This document shows, piece after piece, positions 35,110 through 46,290 of a DNA stretch of 64,000 bases (positions are counted from its first letter, which is position 1; each line of letters begins with the position of its first letter). The stretch is from Nelumbo lutea (Eukaryota > Streptophyta > Magnoliopsida > Proteales > Nelumbonaceae): contig JAKGHH010000008.1 of NCBI GenBank assembly GCA_022828595.1, positions 28,326,378-28,390,377 on the forward strand, read 5' to 3'. Both the position numbers and the translations under genes were made by a program. The notes beneath the pieces are model-generated. The model saw only the letters and a program-made list of their open reading frames with translations. It was not told the origin of the DNA and did not search any database.

Positions 35110-35255
35110 GGAATGCCATTTCACTAAGAATAGTAATGGGATTCCGATTGCACTCAACCAAACAGTTGGAATCAGAATGGCCCATTCTGATTCTGATTTT
35201 AACTTTGATTCCAACAACTATTCTTGCAAACCAAACGGGCGTAAGAACATCCAAT
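35110..35255. repeat. MITE fragment, GATTCC/GGAATC family
   Basis: Contains CAACCAAACAGTTGGAATC, GGCCCATTCTGATTCTGATT and ends CAAACCAAACGGGC, the right half of the family defined at 57132-57405. Confidence 0.6.
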
Positions 35256-35944
35256 ACAAAAATAATGCCAAATAAAGTCTCAATGATTAGACGAAAGTAT
35301 TAACAAGACTTTGTTGGAAGCAAACCAACAATAGTTCATACAATAATAAGTTTAATAATTAAATAGTGGATTCATTATTCAAATAATAGTTGATATAATG
35401 TAAACAATTGTGAAAATAATAATGTATTTCTTTGTCTTTTGTAAGAGATGCAAGAGCCTAGACCAATGCCATCTCAATTGCCTACTAGAAAGGGGAATAA
35501 GGGGAAGAGTAAATTCAAGGGTAAGGGAAAGGCATTATTTTGATGATGATTTTATTTTCCTTCTTTTTTTTGTAATCTTTTAATTTTATTTGCACTAAAA
35601 TGTGAAGAATTGTAAACATATATTACCTCTTATCTAATACTAAATTTCAGTTAATGATATTATCTTTTGTTTTGAATGGTTACATCTGATTTAGTGAGCG
35701 GAAATAAGATTTTTGTTGAAATTGAATGTATATAGTTGATTTGAAAAACCGCTGATATAAGCTTTATTTTTATTTGGCCGTGACAAACATATGGGTGGAA
35801 GTCTTCTCAGCTGCAAAGGTTTTTTACGATGTTTATTATTAAATGTCACAAAAAGTAATACATTCTGGTTTGGTGATAATACATATTGTTTTTCAAGACA
35901 TTTACTAAAACTTCACCATTTCCATGTGACATTTCATTTTTTGC
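35256..35944. other. AT-rich intergenic stretch
   Basis: No gene recognised. Confidence 0.35.
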
Positions 35945-36760
35945 ACTTTTCATGGGTCAAAGGCCTAAGTCTACATAAATATGACTTAGTTGACCAAGGA
36001 CCCAAGTGTATTAAGTCCAGTTTGACTCTTGTCCTATTTTAATAGGGTGGTCCCATTGACAAAACCCCTAATTTCTACATAATGAAGCATGCATAGGAAT
36101 TAACCCTAACCTAACACCTCAATTACATGGGATGGGTTAGTAAAGTGGGTTGAGGTGGCAACCCTAATCCTAGGTTATAAACAGCCTTGCTTAGGGAGAA
36201 AGAGGCACTTTTCCATAATCATGTTGTAAGAAGCTCTCACACACTAATACTTGAGGATTGCAAATAACCACAAACTCTTGCAAACTCTAACTACTTCAAG
36301 TTCAAGAGAGAAGAAAGAAATGATAAGCTTCTTAATTCTATACAATACACTTGGATCCAAGCTCTTCAAAGAAGATCAAATCACTACAAAATGACCATTA
36401 TTAAAAAAGCATCATTCACAACCAATCAAATGTGAATCCTAGAGTGAAGAATCTACATCAATCTTCAGAAGCACAAAAATCAAGGAAATTTACATTGACA
36501 CTTTAAGAAGCACGAGAAACATGCTAGTAGCCCTTGTCTTCATTGAATTTGTCCACTAATCAGATGTTGCTCATGTTATCGAGTAGAAATCAAAGAGAGT
36601 TCAATTCTCTTGTATTTTCTTTATTACAAATTCATTTTTGTAATTTGTCTCCATATTTTGTGTTAATCAAATACACAAAATTTACCTCCATATTTCGAGT
36701 TGATAACTACAACAATCACTTAGTGGTTACCAAGAGATTACAACTTCCTTCAACAAGTCT
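35945..36760 (+). repeat. 5' LTR, start missing
   Basis: Shares AAGTCTACATAAATATGACTT, GTGTATTAAGTCCA, the AACCCTAACCTAA block and the AAAGAGAGTTCAATTC block with the right LTR at 40860-41520. TATA-like GGTTATAAACAGCC lies at 36175. The inner end near 36760 is uncertain; no clear PBS seen. Confidence 0.65.
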
Positions 36761-36971
36761 CTGATGCTTTTGTTTCTTCCTACAATCACCCTGCCACACG
36801 TGCCATGGAAAAATCCAACAAAGCATAGTTATCATCTCTAGTGGAGTTTCCAATACGGAAAATCACCAAGGCAACTACTCTATAGAAGCAAAGCCTCTTC
36901 AACCCTTCACACTCTGATTTGAAAGAAATAGGCACTTTCTCCTAGATAACCAATCCAATATTGGATCAAGG

Positions 36972-37950
36972 ATGGAGTATTACTCCTTTCCATCATACAA
37001 CCCCTACTCTACTTCCAGTGGTATCGTACTAGTGATGATGACAGAAGCCACAACGATGGAAGAAAGACTCCAGAAGATGGTCGATGCCATCGACAACCTC
37101 AAGAGATCCAATGTTGAGAAAGATCTCAAGATTGCCTTCCTAATGAACAAATTGGAGATACAAAACCGCCAAGCAGAGCCAGTTAAGAATCCTCTCACCC
37201 TCCATGATTCACTCCTCCAATGACTCCAAACCTCCAAGAGCAGTGGATGCAACAACAAGAGGAGCATGATTGTGTCATCGTGCAAAACATGATGCAAGAC
37301 ACCACCCAAGTATCTATCGCTTCTCTAATAGTGCAACAACTTCAATATATAATCGTTGAAACCACAATGGCTCAATATGGAGGTGTCCCATAAACCTCTC
37401 TAGTGTATGCCAAACCATACACTTGTTGCATTGATGAGATTTGCATGTCAATCGACTACCAACCTCCTAAGCTCTAACAGTTTGATGAGAAGGGCAATTC
37501 GAAGAAGCACAAAGCCCATCTCATCAAGACCTGTAACAACGTGAAAACTAACAAAGACTAAACGATTAAGCAACTTGTTCGCTCCCTTAAGTCTATAGTG
37601 TTTGATTGGTACACCAACATTTATCTATGTTCCATTGATAGTTGGGACCAGCTTGAGAGAGGACTCCTCACTCGGTTCTACTATACACATCGAACTGTTG
37701 AACTTCCAAAACTCTACTATTAGGCAAAGAGGACAAGTCTGTCATTGACTACATTGAGTGATGGAGAAACATTGCTCTTCAATGCAAGGAATAAATTAGT
37801 CAATCATCTTCCATAGACACGTGTGTCCAAGGGATGCACTGGGGGTTAGTTTACTAACTCAAAGGGAACATGCCTACTACCTTTGAAGAACTGGATACTC
37901 GAGCTCATGACTTGAGATTCAGATAACCAAATACACGAATCCACAACTAA
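36972..37950 (+). pseudogene. Ty3/gypsy gag, broken
   Basis: 36972-37223 encodes TEATTMEERLQKMVDAIDNL and LKIAFLMNKLE, the coiled-coil start of gypsy gag. After stops it continues with QFDEKGNSKKHKAHLIKTCNN and DWYTNIYLCSIDSWDQLERG, the retrotransposon gag domain, up to about 37920. Capsid-like structural protein; not functional here. Confidence 0.78.
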
Positions 37951-38009
37951 GTGGTCCTTGTGAGAAGAATGAAGGAAAGAAGGAAGCGAGGAATGATCCT
38001 TTAGGTTAG

Positions 38010-38723
38010 GGATCAACTCCACCTAATATTCTTCACCAATGGAAATGCCTGAGATTTGTCGAATGTCCCAAAGAAATATTTCAATCTCACCTTGACTAGT
38101 CACGAAGGTGTTCATGTCAAGCACCAAACCTCATAGAGAGCTCTATAGATGTTGTCAGGCCAATTATACACACGAGTAGCTATGTAAATTGCTTGACTCA
38201 ATTCATTCACATTCCCTGTGTCTCAAAAATGATTGTATACTTCATGACCCCAATCCTTAAATCCACTCAAATACCGAATCTCCCTTCTTGGGTTCATGTT
38301 GAAACCCATTTCGCAGACCCTTGTTATATCTTCTCTACAATATAGGGAAATTGACAGATATTTGTAACGGTATGGTAGAAGGGATGTCTTAAGCACGACT
38401 GCTTAGGTGTAGTAATAGGATCCCCTTTTTCATGGGTCTTAGGATACCAATTTATCTTTGTCATACTCAGAAGCAGTTCTAGCTCAACTCCACGTTGACC
38501 ATATGGACCTATCATGGGCTCATCAACAACAAGCTCGAGCTCAGTGTGATGAGCATTCCTCAACCCATGGCTCTTTACCAGTATGCTAGGAAAACAAAAG
38601 AATTATCCCTTTAAAGCGGGATCCTCGTGCTCCATCACCCACCCTTCTTGAGGCAAACTCCTTGGCAGAGAAGATGTAGGAGATGATGAAGGGACATTAT
38701 GATCAGGTGAACCTGAGAAAGCC
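38010..38723 (-). pseudogene. antisense plant mobile domain (PMD) sequence inside the gypsy element
   Basis: Read on the minus strand, a start near 38723 gives MAFSGSPDHN, an acidic/Ser-rich leader and GWVMEHEDPALKG. After one stop follow HHTELELVVDEPMIGPYG and PTHEKGDPITT-like sequence (38324-38563). After further stops come REIRYLSGFKDWGHEVYNHF, then IATRVYNWPDNIYRALYEVW and VKVRLKYFFG. This matches the start of plant mobile domain proteins (REIRYLSGFxxWxxxV...), a TE-linked family with host relatives MAIN/MAIL1. It lies between gag and the 3' LTR in antisense orientation. Stops make it non-coding now. Confidence 0.65.
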
Positions 38724-38799
38724 ATCGGTTACATAAACAAAATAAGAGTGTCAGTACTGTAAAAAATATTTTACCTTAAATTGAAGAAGCAAGCTTTAT

Positions 38800-39165
38800 G
38801 TGGCACTCTCTAATGAAGAAATCCTATGCAAGCTAATCCCTAAACCCAAGAGACATTAGACCCAAAAGCCTAAGAAGATTTGGATGTAGGGACCCTAGAC
38901 CATTAGAGGTCTGCAAGGGCTTGCTACTAATGAAACTCTACATGTTGTGACTCTCTGGTGAAGGAGGAAATTCGGTTTATCATGTTCTCTGGTAAAGAAG
39001 TTCTGTGCAAATTAATCTCTAAACCCAAAAAACCTTGAACCTAAAGGTCTATGAAGCTTTGAACCTAGGGACCCCAGACCACTAAAGGTCTATGAGGGCC
39101 TACAGTTGATGAAAATTCGCATACTATGACTCTCTAGTGAAGAAGCCATACAAGTATGCCAATTG
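38800..39165. repeat. two-copy tandem repeat, about 181-bp unit
   Basis: Unit 1 (about 38800-38980) and unit 2 (about 38981-39165) share CTCTAATGAAGAAA/CTCTGGTAAAGAAG, TGCAAGCTAATCCCTAAACCC, TAGGGACCCTAGACCA and GGTCTGCAAGGGC with about 80% identity by eye. Located between the PMD sequence and the 3' LTR. Confidence 0.75.
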
Positions 39166-40773
39166 GTAAAGTTCTAACCTATCAAGTCAACCATAAAATT
39201 CAATATTGACAAGAGGAGACAAAATGTCGCATTGGAGTAATACGAACATCAATGCTTAAAGTGCCAGCAAGTAAATAAAGGGAGAAAGGAATTTGATGCT
39301 CTGTCGTGGTCAATTTCAAATTACTCTCGATTATCACAAAGGCTTTAGAGTAATTATATGATAGAAGAAGGTAATCACACTCAATCTCATGTCAATCAAG
39401 ACGGTCCCATCAATGGTTTAGCAATTTTATGAACATACAATGAGTTAAGTCATGACAAAGGAAATTCAATGAAGGGGAATTAAAGAAAAATACTCTACGA
39501 GAAAGGTTGGAAGGATGTAAGCAACGATGGTAGCAGGATGCCTCTCTAATGGTCCAACGCTAAATCTATAAGGCATTTAACCAGTTGAAGAGCTAACTGG
39601 AATTCATATATAGAATTCTGGTGATTTTTATATAAGGAAATCATAAATTAAAATCTATTGACAGTGGGGAAAATATTCTTATGGATTTCATTCCAAGCTA
39701 TCTTGTATTATGCACCATGACCAATAAGGCATTGAAATTAACTAGAACAAACCTAACTCATAGTCAGCAATCGGCTAATTCCATGTTCAACCCAAAGGGC
39801 AGTGTGGACAAGTCTTCTTCAAAGGCATTGCTAGAAGCCAAACTTTTGGGAAAAGATCAAAAGACCAAGTCCAACACATGTAAGGGATCAAGGGCATACA
39901 TGAAAAGAAAATGTGAGTATTTGTACCTAGGTCCATCTCTTAGACTTGGAATCATCTAGGAGAGACCTTGACAGTTGGTTGAAGTTTTCATACAATTGAT
40001 TAATAACCTTGGCTACCAATAAATGGATCAAACTTGGATCCAATGAAGCCAAGGCAACCGATAAAGATCAATGTATTGGCTTAAGAAATAATGCAACAAC
40101 TGTGAATAATTAGTGACTGAAGCCAATTCTAAGTCATCCATTCATCCTTGTACCAGGATCTTTTTTTAAGGATAGGTTGAGGGTATTTCAAGGGATAAAT
40201 ATAAAAAAAAAAATTGAAAATGCTTATTTAACGTGTTTAAAATAACGTGCCTACCTGATTCGAACTCCCTTACCAGTTTGCTTATTGGTCAATCAATAAT
40301 TATTGACAAAATTAGATGTATCATTGTGAAGGAGAATTTATAGAGACAGTGTTCGTATCCCTTAGTAGTCTAGGCTTCTTCGAAGTCCCCTCTTTGAAGG
40401 ATAGACACCAACACGGACTTAATGACTAAGCTATCCAAACCTAAAAAGGGAACAGGTAAATTCTTAACCATCGCAGCATACAATTCATCAAATCGTCTGT
40501 TATGCTTAACCTAGGGCGCCTACTAGAGAATACAATTATGCTTGAAGAGAATTACTTGTGGCATAATGTAGCAAACGTGGACCGTTGTTGTAAAGGAATT
40601 TGCATGCACTACAATTCAGAATTTCTAGTTATTACTGTCGGCTAACATGCATTGTCTCCTCAAGTCTCGTGACCAATGCAAAGGTCCTTTCAAATGATCA
40701 AGTCAAACAGCCATTTGACATAAAAATTGATATCGTTGAGAACATGGGCACCATAAGGAGTTCCATCACCTCG
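39166..40773. other. internal region of the gypsy element, non-coding
   Basis: No conserved pol motif found on either strand. A 92-codon plus frame at 39681-39959 matches nothing I recognise. Confidence 0.45.
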
Positions 40774-40788
40774 TCTTCGAGGGGCATT
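40774..40788 (+). other. polypurine-tract-like site
   Basis: CTTCGAGGGGCATT directly before the TGTAGACAG start of the right LTR, as in Tat-type elements where GAGGGGGCA..TGTAGACA is common. Confidence 0.65.
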
Positions 40789-41522
40789 TGTAGACAGTAA
40801 ATTTTCTTATTTGATGGGATTAATTTACATGTTAACCCTCCCAAGTTAATATGGGCTTTTATGGGCCCAAGTACCAAGTCTACGTAAATATGACTTAGTG
40901 GCCCAATGATCCAGGTGTATTAAGTCCAATCTAGTCAATGTCAAATTCTAATAAGATGGTCTCATTGGCCAAACCACTACCTCTAGCATAATGGAGCATG
41001 CTTAAGAGTTAATCCTAACCTAACGCCCCACTTACATGAGATGGATTGGCAAAGTGGACTGAGGTGGCAGCCTTAATCTTGGACTACAAATAGCCTTGCC
41101 TAGAGGAAGAGGTTATTTTTCACAATCACATTGCAAGAAACTCTCTTACACCAGCACTTAAGACTTGCAAGTAACCACAAACTCTTACAAATTGTAACTA
41201 CTTCAAGATCAATAGAGAAGAAAGAAGAGAAAAGTTTCTTAATTTTCTAAAATATACTTAGATTTAAGATCTCCAAAAAAGGTCAAGCCACTACAAAAGG
41301 GATCTTCTTAGAGAAGCATCCTTCACAGTGAATCAAGTGCAAGGCCTAGAGTAAAAAAAATCTACATCAACTCTTCAGAAGCACCAAAATCAAGGAAATC
41401 TATATTGTCACTTTGAGAAGCATGAGAAACACGCCAACTACCTTCGTCTTCACCGAATCCGGCCGTTAATAAAAGGTTATTCATGCCATCGAGCAAAAAT
41501 TAAAGAGAGTTCAATTCCCCGA
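40789..41522 (+). repeat. 3' LTR, end missing
   Basis: Begins TGTAGACAGTAAATTTTC after the polypurine tract. It is homologous to the left LTR until AAAGAGAGTTCAATTC, where similarity stops abruptly, so its 3' end is deleted. Confidence 0.7.
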
Positions 41523-42660
41523 ACTAAGAATCGAGTGGGCATGAGAATTGTTTATAATTCCTCGAACCCACCCCAAACCAAATGGTAAATTGATAAAACA
41601 CCCTTACATTTAATATTAATTTCTAAAATACTCCTAACTTTCTCCCATAATTTTATTTCTAAAATACTCCAAAATAGGGAATAGTGCTCCGACCCCGATA
41701 AGGAGCAACTGCTTTCCCCCAAGCCTACCCTATCACCTATAACGGTGTAGGGGTAGTTTATCTTAGCTATGGAGAGGGGACACAGAGGGTGTCCCACCAT
41801 GTTGTCATTCATACTTTAGATTACAATTCTAATATTCTTAATAATATTTAATAATTACTATTAATTATGAACAAAAATTATTACCATTAAAATTAATAGA
41901 AGTTATTAAGAAAATAATATTTAATAGAAGTTATTGTTAATTAAAAGAATTAACTTAGATTAATATGGGTAAATTACTTAATTAAACCTCTCCTATAATT
42001 TGACCCCTACAAAAACTCTTTGCATTTTATATAAAATTATTATAATGTCTATATTAATTACTAAATTAATTTAATTAACTTAAACCTCGAATATAATTTC
42101 CTTTGTTTCAAAATATCTTAATTATCACGTGCACGTGCTGTGTATCCGACCCCTTAGGCCTTAGCTTCCTGCGATGAGTATTAATGTATTATGTAATATG
42201 AAAAAAGGGAATTGATTTCATTTTAATCTATAAAGGAGATTCAATATCCATATTCATCCTACTAGAATATAGCTGATAAGATCGTGAAGACGGAAAGATG
42301 CAAACCTAATCATGACCTGGATTTTAATTTTCTTTTTTTTTTTCTATTTTAATTCAATGTGTCTAGAGTCTCAGTCATTCAGGGAACGTCTTAGTAAGAC
42401 TATTAACCGTGTGGGTTTCCATCTATATACAAAACAATTATTGGACGGCCCAAATTAACAAATAGAATGCCGACAATTCACGTATGGACGGTTAAGATCT
42501 ACCTCTTGAAGTTGGACCACTGATCATGTTTAAAACAAGAATTTGTTTTCGACTCAACTTACAAGTAAATCGCAACTCAAATCCGTGACTGGGCGAAATC
42601 ACAACTTCTAATCCAATCTTGAGAAGAACTAAATTCTTTCCAAAAGCAACTAGGATTGAT
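41523..42660. other. AT-rich intergenic stretch and upstream region of FAS1 copy 3
   Basis: 41560-41700 has TTTCTAAAATACTCC repeats that resemble 48940-49050. A Helitron-like ATCACGTGCACGTGCTGTG sits near 42124. From about 42345 the sequence matches the upstream block of FAS1 copy 2 (CTCAGTCATTCAGGGAACGTC, CACGTATGGACGGTTAAGATC). Confidence 0.5.
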
Positions 42661-42683
42661 CTATACGTAACTCATGCATGTTC

Positions 42684-42691
42684 TATAAATA
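42684..42691 (+). promoter_or_regulatory. TATA box of FAS1 copy 3
   Basis: TATAAATA in GTTCTATAAATACCTCCCAA, 123 bases before the ATG; block conserved with the other copies. Confidence 0.78.
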
Positions 42692-42806
42692 CCTCCCAAC
42701 CCCATTTGCTTCCCTTCATCATTCGGCTGTCTTCTTCTTGTTCTTTCAGTACATAGTCATCAGTTTCTCCTGACGACTTGCTTCAATTCCCATTCATTTC
42801 TCCCTA

Positions 42807-43448
42807 ATGGCTTCCATGTTGCAGTTCTCCTCCCTCTTCCTTCCTCTGTTGCTTTCTTGTTTCCTTGTCATACCAACCACGGCTGATGATACTCCAACTG
42901 CTGCTCATTATGCCCTAGAAATACCAGTAGGGAAGATCAAGAAAGCTCTCTCAGATTCAAATTACCTCACCATGTCCATGACTCTTGAACTAGCTCTCAG
43001 CAACCTGATCCCAACTCATGAATTCTTCAACAACAAAGATATCAAAACAATCACCATATTCTGCCCTTCTGACAAAGCATTCATGTCCCCCAGCTTCAAG
43101 TACGCAGGACCTCCTTTGACCCTCCTCAGATATCACGTTGCACTGGCAAAGCTAGACAGAGAGGTTTTGGAGACATCGCAGCTGCACTGGTCCAAGGTCG
43201 ACACCCTCCTTCCTGGGCATCCACTTGTGGTCACATCGATGAACGGACACGGTTCTATCAACGGCGTCAAGATCTCGCACTGGAACCTGTACAATGATGG
43301 GCATGTGATCGTTCATGGCGTGGAGGACTTCTTCGACCCTGCCTTTCAGACCATATGGTTTCCACAGTACGACGGAGTATCGATCAAGAATGACAGATCC
43401 TATGCCGAAGCATTAAGCAGAGTGTTTGATTTGTTTTTCATGAACTGA
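42807..43448 (+). CDS. FAS1 (fasciclin) domain protein, copy 3, lacking the C-terminal membrane segment
   Basis: Single-exon gene of 213 residues. Signal peptide, H1 (TITIFCPSDKAF), YH motif (LLRYHVAL) and H2 (LYNDGHVIVHGVEDFFDP) are all intact and nearly identical to copy 2. The frame then ends early, at RVFDLFFMN and a stop, where copy 2 continues into a hydrophobic anchor. DNA after the stop (43449-43560) still resembles the lost tail (GTTGATGG.TCCTGTTGCGTATTCTGCCG) but is frameshifted. If expressed, the product would be secreted and not membrane-held. The promoter block is conserved. It could be a new soluble variant or an early-stage pseudogene; the FAS1 domain itself shows no damage. 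Confidence 0.78.
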   Translation: MASMLQFSSLFLPLLLSCFLVIPTTADDTPTAAHYALEIPVGKIKKALSDSNYLTMSMTLELALSNLIPTHEFFNNKDIKTITIFCPSDKAFMSPSFKYAGPPLTLLRYHVALAKLDREVLETSQLHWSKVDTLLPGHPLVVTSMNGHGSINGVKISHWNLYNDGHVIVHGVEDFFDPAFQTIWFPQYDGVSIKNDRSYAEALSRVFDLFFMN

Positions 43449-43651
43449 AAACTATTTCGGGCCGGTTGATGGTTCCTGTTGCGTATTCTGCCGGTCGATC
43501 GATATATCTATCCTCTGGAATCTGGAATCTGATCCTGTTGCGTAGGCCCTTGGGTTTTCTTGGATTCTTTCTTGTTCTATTTTTTTATGCTGACTTGTTG
43601 ACCCAGAATTGCATTGGAATAGTAAATTCTGTGTTATATTTGATTCGTTAA

Positions 43652-44579
43652 TTTAATCGTTTTTGTACTTCTATTTGCAATATATTTATACGTGATCTCT
43701 CATGGTCCATTCCAGAACGGTTCACATTCAAATTGGGTGAGGAGTACTCACTCAGAGTTCCGATCCGCCGACTACAAAACGTTTCTGGCCACTGGACTCA
43801 CTTAGAAGTAAGAACAATTCTACCAAAACCCTAGAAAGTGGGCCAGGTTGGTGGGCCATGTCAAGAATGGCAAGAATATTTTTGTAGCACTAGGACTCCG
43901 TTCGATGGTTCCAATTAGCTAAGTAGCTTATATTTTCTTCATTTATGATTTTAAAAGGAACTTTCTCTAGCAATCTTCAGACAATTTTTTATTATACTCG
44001 ATCTCTATGGAGAGGCAACCTTTTGCCATTTAGCAAGACAATCAATAACCAGCTTTGAATCTCCTTCGCTGCAACACTGCCTGTCTAATGATCCAATATG
44101 AGTCTATTACATTACAATGGACGAGGTCCAATCCAATTCAATGAATATAATGGACAATTCTGGATTGGTCTAATTTAATGTCTGGGCTGTATTATTTGTT
44201 CAAATTGAGTTTTGATTTAGATTAGGTCCAATTCAAATACTGGTTAAATATGACCTAATGAATACATTGGGTTCAATCTGGTCCAAATACTGGTTCAATC
44301 CAATGAATGCATTGGACACTTTTATCTTCTGTCAGTAGCCAATACTGGTTCAATCTGACCCAATTCAATATAAATCCATACAGATCAGGTCCAATTCAAT
44401 CCAATAAATACTTTGGACCAAAGTCTTGATTGGTTCAATTTAGTCTGTGCTAACTCATTCAATTGATTTTGATTCGATAGGGTCCAATCCACAAACGTAC
44501 ATTGATACCCCGATTGGATGGACTTTCTAACAGCTGTCATCAAGCTAATATCCGCTATCCGCATTCCTAAACTCAGAAT
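43652..44579. other. 3' flank of FAS1 copy 3 with GGTCCAAT repeats
   Basis: 43660-43870 matches flanks of copies 1 and 4. 44090-44510 is built of GGTCCAATTCAATG / AATACTGGTTCAATC repeats and ends ACATTGATACCCC, like a hAT-type MITE interior, but the left end is not recognisable. No gene. Confidence 0.45.
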
Positions 44580-44720
44580 ACATGGCTTCATTTAAGCTGG
44601 GGTTAATTATCCCTAAGTCCTTGCTTGCCATCACTTCATGATGTTTAACAAACATTGACTGAAATTGTTAAGCCAACTTCTTTAGTTTGGGTTGTGGGAA
44701 ATACACATTACCATTCAAAC
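44580..44720. repeat. duplicated block A, left piece (partner at 57470-58100)
   Basis: GGGTTAATTATCCCTAAG, CCTTGCTTGCCATC and CAACTTCTTTAGTTTGGG recur in the same order at 57487-58085, where two MITEs are inserted after CCCTAA. Further matching pieces are 44985-45060 and 46615-46745. Confidence 0.8.
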
Positions 44721-44722
44721 AA

Positions 44723-44855
44723 GGATTTCTTACTCACTTTTACTATCCACTCTCTAATCGCCCTGAATTGCGGCCACACTCTCAATTCATTATAGAGATG
44801 TGTGGCTGCAATTTGGGGCGGATAAAGAGTGAATAGAAAAAGTGAGTAGGAAATC
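44723..44855. repeat. foldback MITE
   Basis: Two arms of about 55 bases, starting GGATTTCTTACTCACTTTT and ending AAAAGTGAGTAGGAAATC, with inner GCGGCCACAC / TGTGGCTGC also paired around a short AT loop. Nearly palindromic throughout. No target duplication identified. Absent from the 58 kb duplicate. Confidence 0.8.
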
Positions 44856-45252
44856 TGGGTTCAGTCCCATTATCTTGGGTATAAGGGGATCATTAGAGGT
44901 GCATAGCAGATACAGCCTCACGGGTCTGTTAACATATGCCTTTTGTTCTAAATTAAAGTTTATGAAGACGGAATCAAACGTGGAATAAGAAATGATTTAA
45001 ATATGTGAAACCTAAACTGAATTCAATTTACAAATCAATCAATAAGATGGAGTAAATGAAAGGGAATTATATGATGTGGGAAATGTAATATCATATGGGA
45101 AGACTATAACCAATCAACAACAGAAAGAATTTAAGGTAACCGGTTCCAAAAACAACCAATTGCTAATTTGAAAAGAAGGAAAATAGTATCTCTTTCAAAA
45201 CAGAAAGACTTTAAGGTTTTCGGTCATTAAGATGCTATATATTAACTGTGTG

Positions 45253-45290
45253 TCTCTCTCTCCGGCCCCTCCTCTCTCTCTCTCTCCAAA
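45253..45290 (+). repeat. CT-rich microsatellite
   Basis: Interrupted (CT)n tract upstream of the PMEI pseudogene, of the kind often found in plant 5' leaders. Confidence 0.85.
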
Positions 45291-45748
45291 TTCCAACTCT
45301 GATCGGTGCAACGAACCCCATCAAGGTAATATCATGCATTTCCTATGTTCGTATATTTTCCTTGGATCATACTGGTAACCCATCTTAATTACACCCAGAA
45401 AAAAGAACAAGTAGAAGAAAGAAGGATAATCGACAAAAATATGTCAATCCCCTAAATGGGTTAGGAAAACCTTGGCTGTCCTCAAGTAGCCTTGTCACAG
45501 CCTTCATAGTTTTATATTTTGAACTAAGTGAAAATGTTTGGAGAGTTAGGCAAAACTCTCTGGTAATAGGAATTTGAGCAAGCCAAATTCATACGAAACA
45601 ATGCCATGGTTTAGATGAAGGGCCCAAGTGGGTCAATCAAATTATGTATCAGTTAGAATCATCAAGGGAGCCATAACCATTGCATGCGCCGTCCCCTATC
45701 CTCTCTATAAGAGCAATAACATATACTTGAAAGAAATTAGAAAACACC

Positions 45749-46290
45749 ATGAATCCTCTATTCTCTATCTTCTCCCTCTCCCTTCTGACTCCTCTCCAGC
45801 CATAACATCAATCAAACATGCAGAACATGTGCAGAACGGTCCCCATACTTGAGCTACAACTTCTGTGTAGCCTCTCTCCAGGCTGTCCCTGAGAGCAATA
45901 TTGCAGATCTTCAAGGACTTGGAGTCATTGCACTACAATAGGCCCAAGAAAACATCACCAGCATAGTTGCAAAGATCAAGAATCTGTTGGAGAATGAAGG
46001 TGATCAATGCACCATAGCAAGCTTAAATGATTGTTTAGAACTATACTATGATGCCAACTCTACACTGCGAAACTCGATTAGGTACTTCAAGTCTGAGGAT
46101 TACAACAATGCTAATGTATACATTAATTGCAGTTAGGGAATCAGCTTCAACATGTAACTCCGGGTTTGAGGAAGAAGGTGTAATGACTCCATTAACGAAG
46201 GAGAGCGACAATTTCATTCAGTTGTGTGAGATTGCTCTAGTCATCAACAATTTTCTTCCTTTTGTGTTTCCATTTGCTTCACAGGTGATC
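45749..46290 (+). pseudogene. PMEI/invertase-inhibitor-like pseudogene
   Basis: Proteins of this family are small secreted four-helix inhibitors of pectin methylesterase or invertase. The ATG at 45749 starts a signal-peptide-like MNPLFSIFSLSLLTPL and hits a stop at once. A shifted frame continues through YLSYNFCVASLQAVPES and LQGLGVIALQ (then a TAG), ENITSIVAKIKNLLEN, QCTIASLNDCLELYYDANS and EDYNNANVYI. A second shift and stop near 46133 lead into CNSGFEEEGVMTPLTKE and FIQLCEIALVI. The four Cys of the family are visible. At least two frameshifts and an internal stop kill it. A TATA-like CTCTATAAGAG lies near 45704. It is the cargo of the 45061-46614 insertion. Confidence 0.78.

Larger units (their letters stand above)
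35945..41522 (+). mobile_element. Tat-like Ty3/gypsy element with antisense plant-mobile-domain sequence
   Basis: Two LTR-like blocks in the same orientation (about 35945-36760 and 40789-41522) enclose 4 kb. Inside are a plus-strand gag remnant (36972-37950) and a minus-strand plant mobile domain sequence (38010-38723). No protease, RT or integrase is visible, so pol has been lost or was never present. The left LTR has lost its beginning and the right LTR its end. This looks like a non-autonomous Tat-lineage element. Confidence 0.72.

Noticed and set aside
38800..39165. CRISPR-like or satellite array
   Set aside because: Only two diverged copies of a long unit without spacers; it is a tandem duplication inside a plant retroelement.
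39681..39959. 92-codon plus frame in the gypsy element as part of pol
   Set aside because: No protease, RT, RNase H or integrase motif can be found in it.
43466..43651. Separate small gene after FAS1 copy 3
   Set aside because: It is the frameshifted remainder of the FAS1 C-terminal tail and 3' flank.
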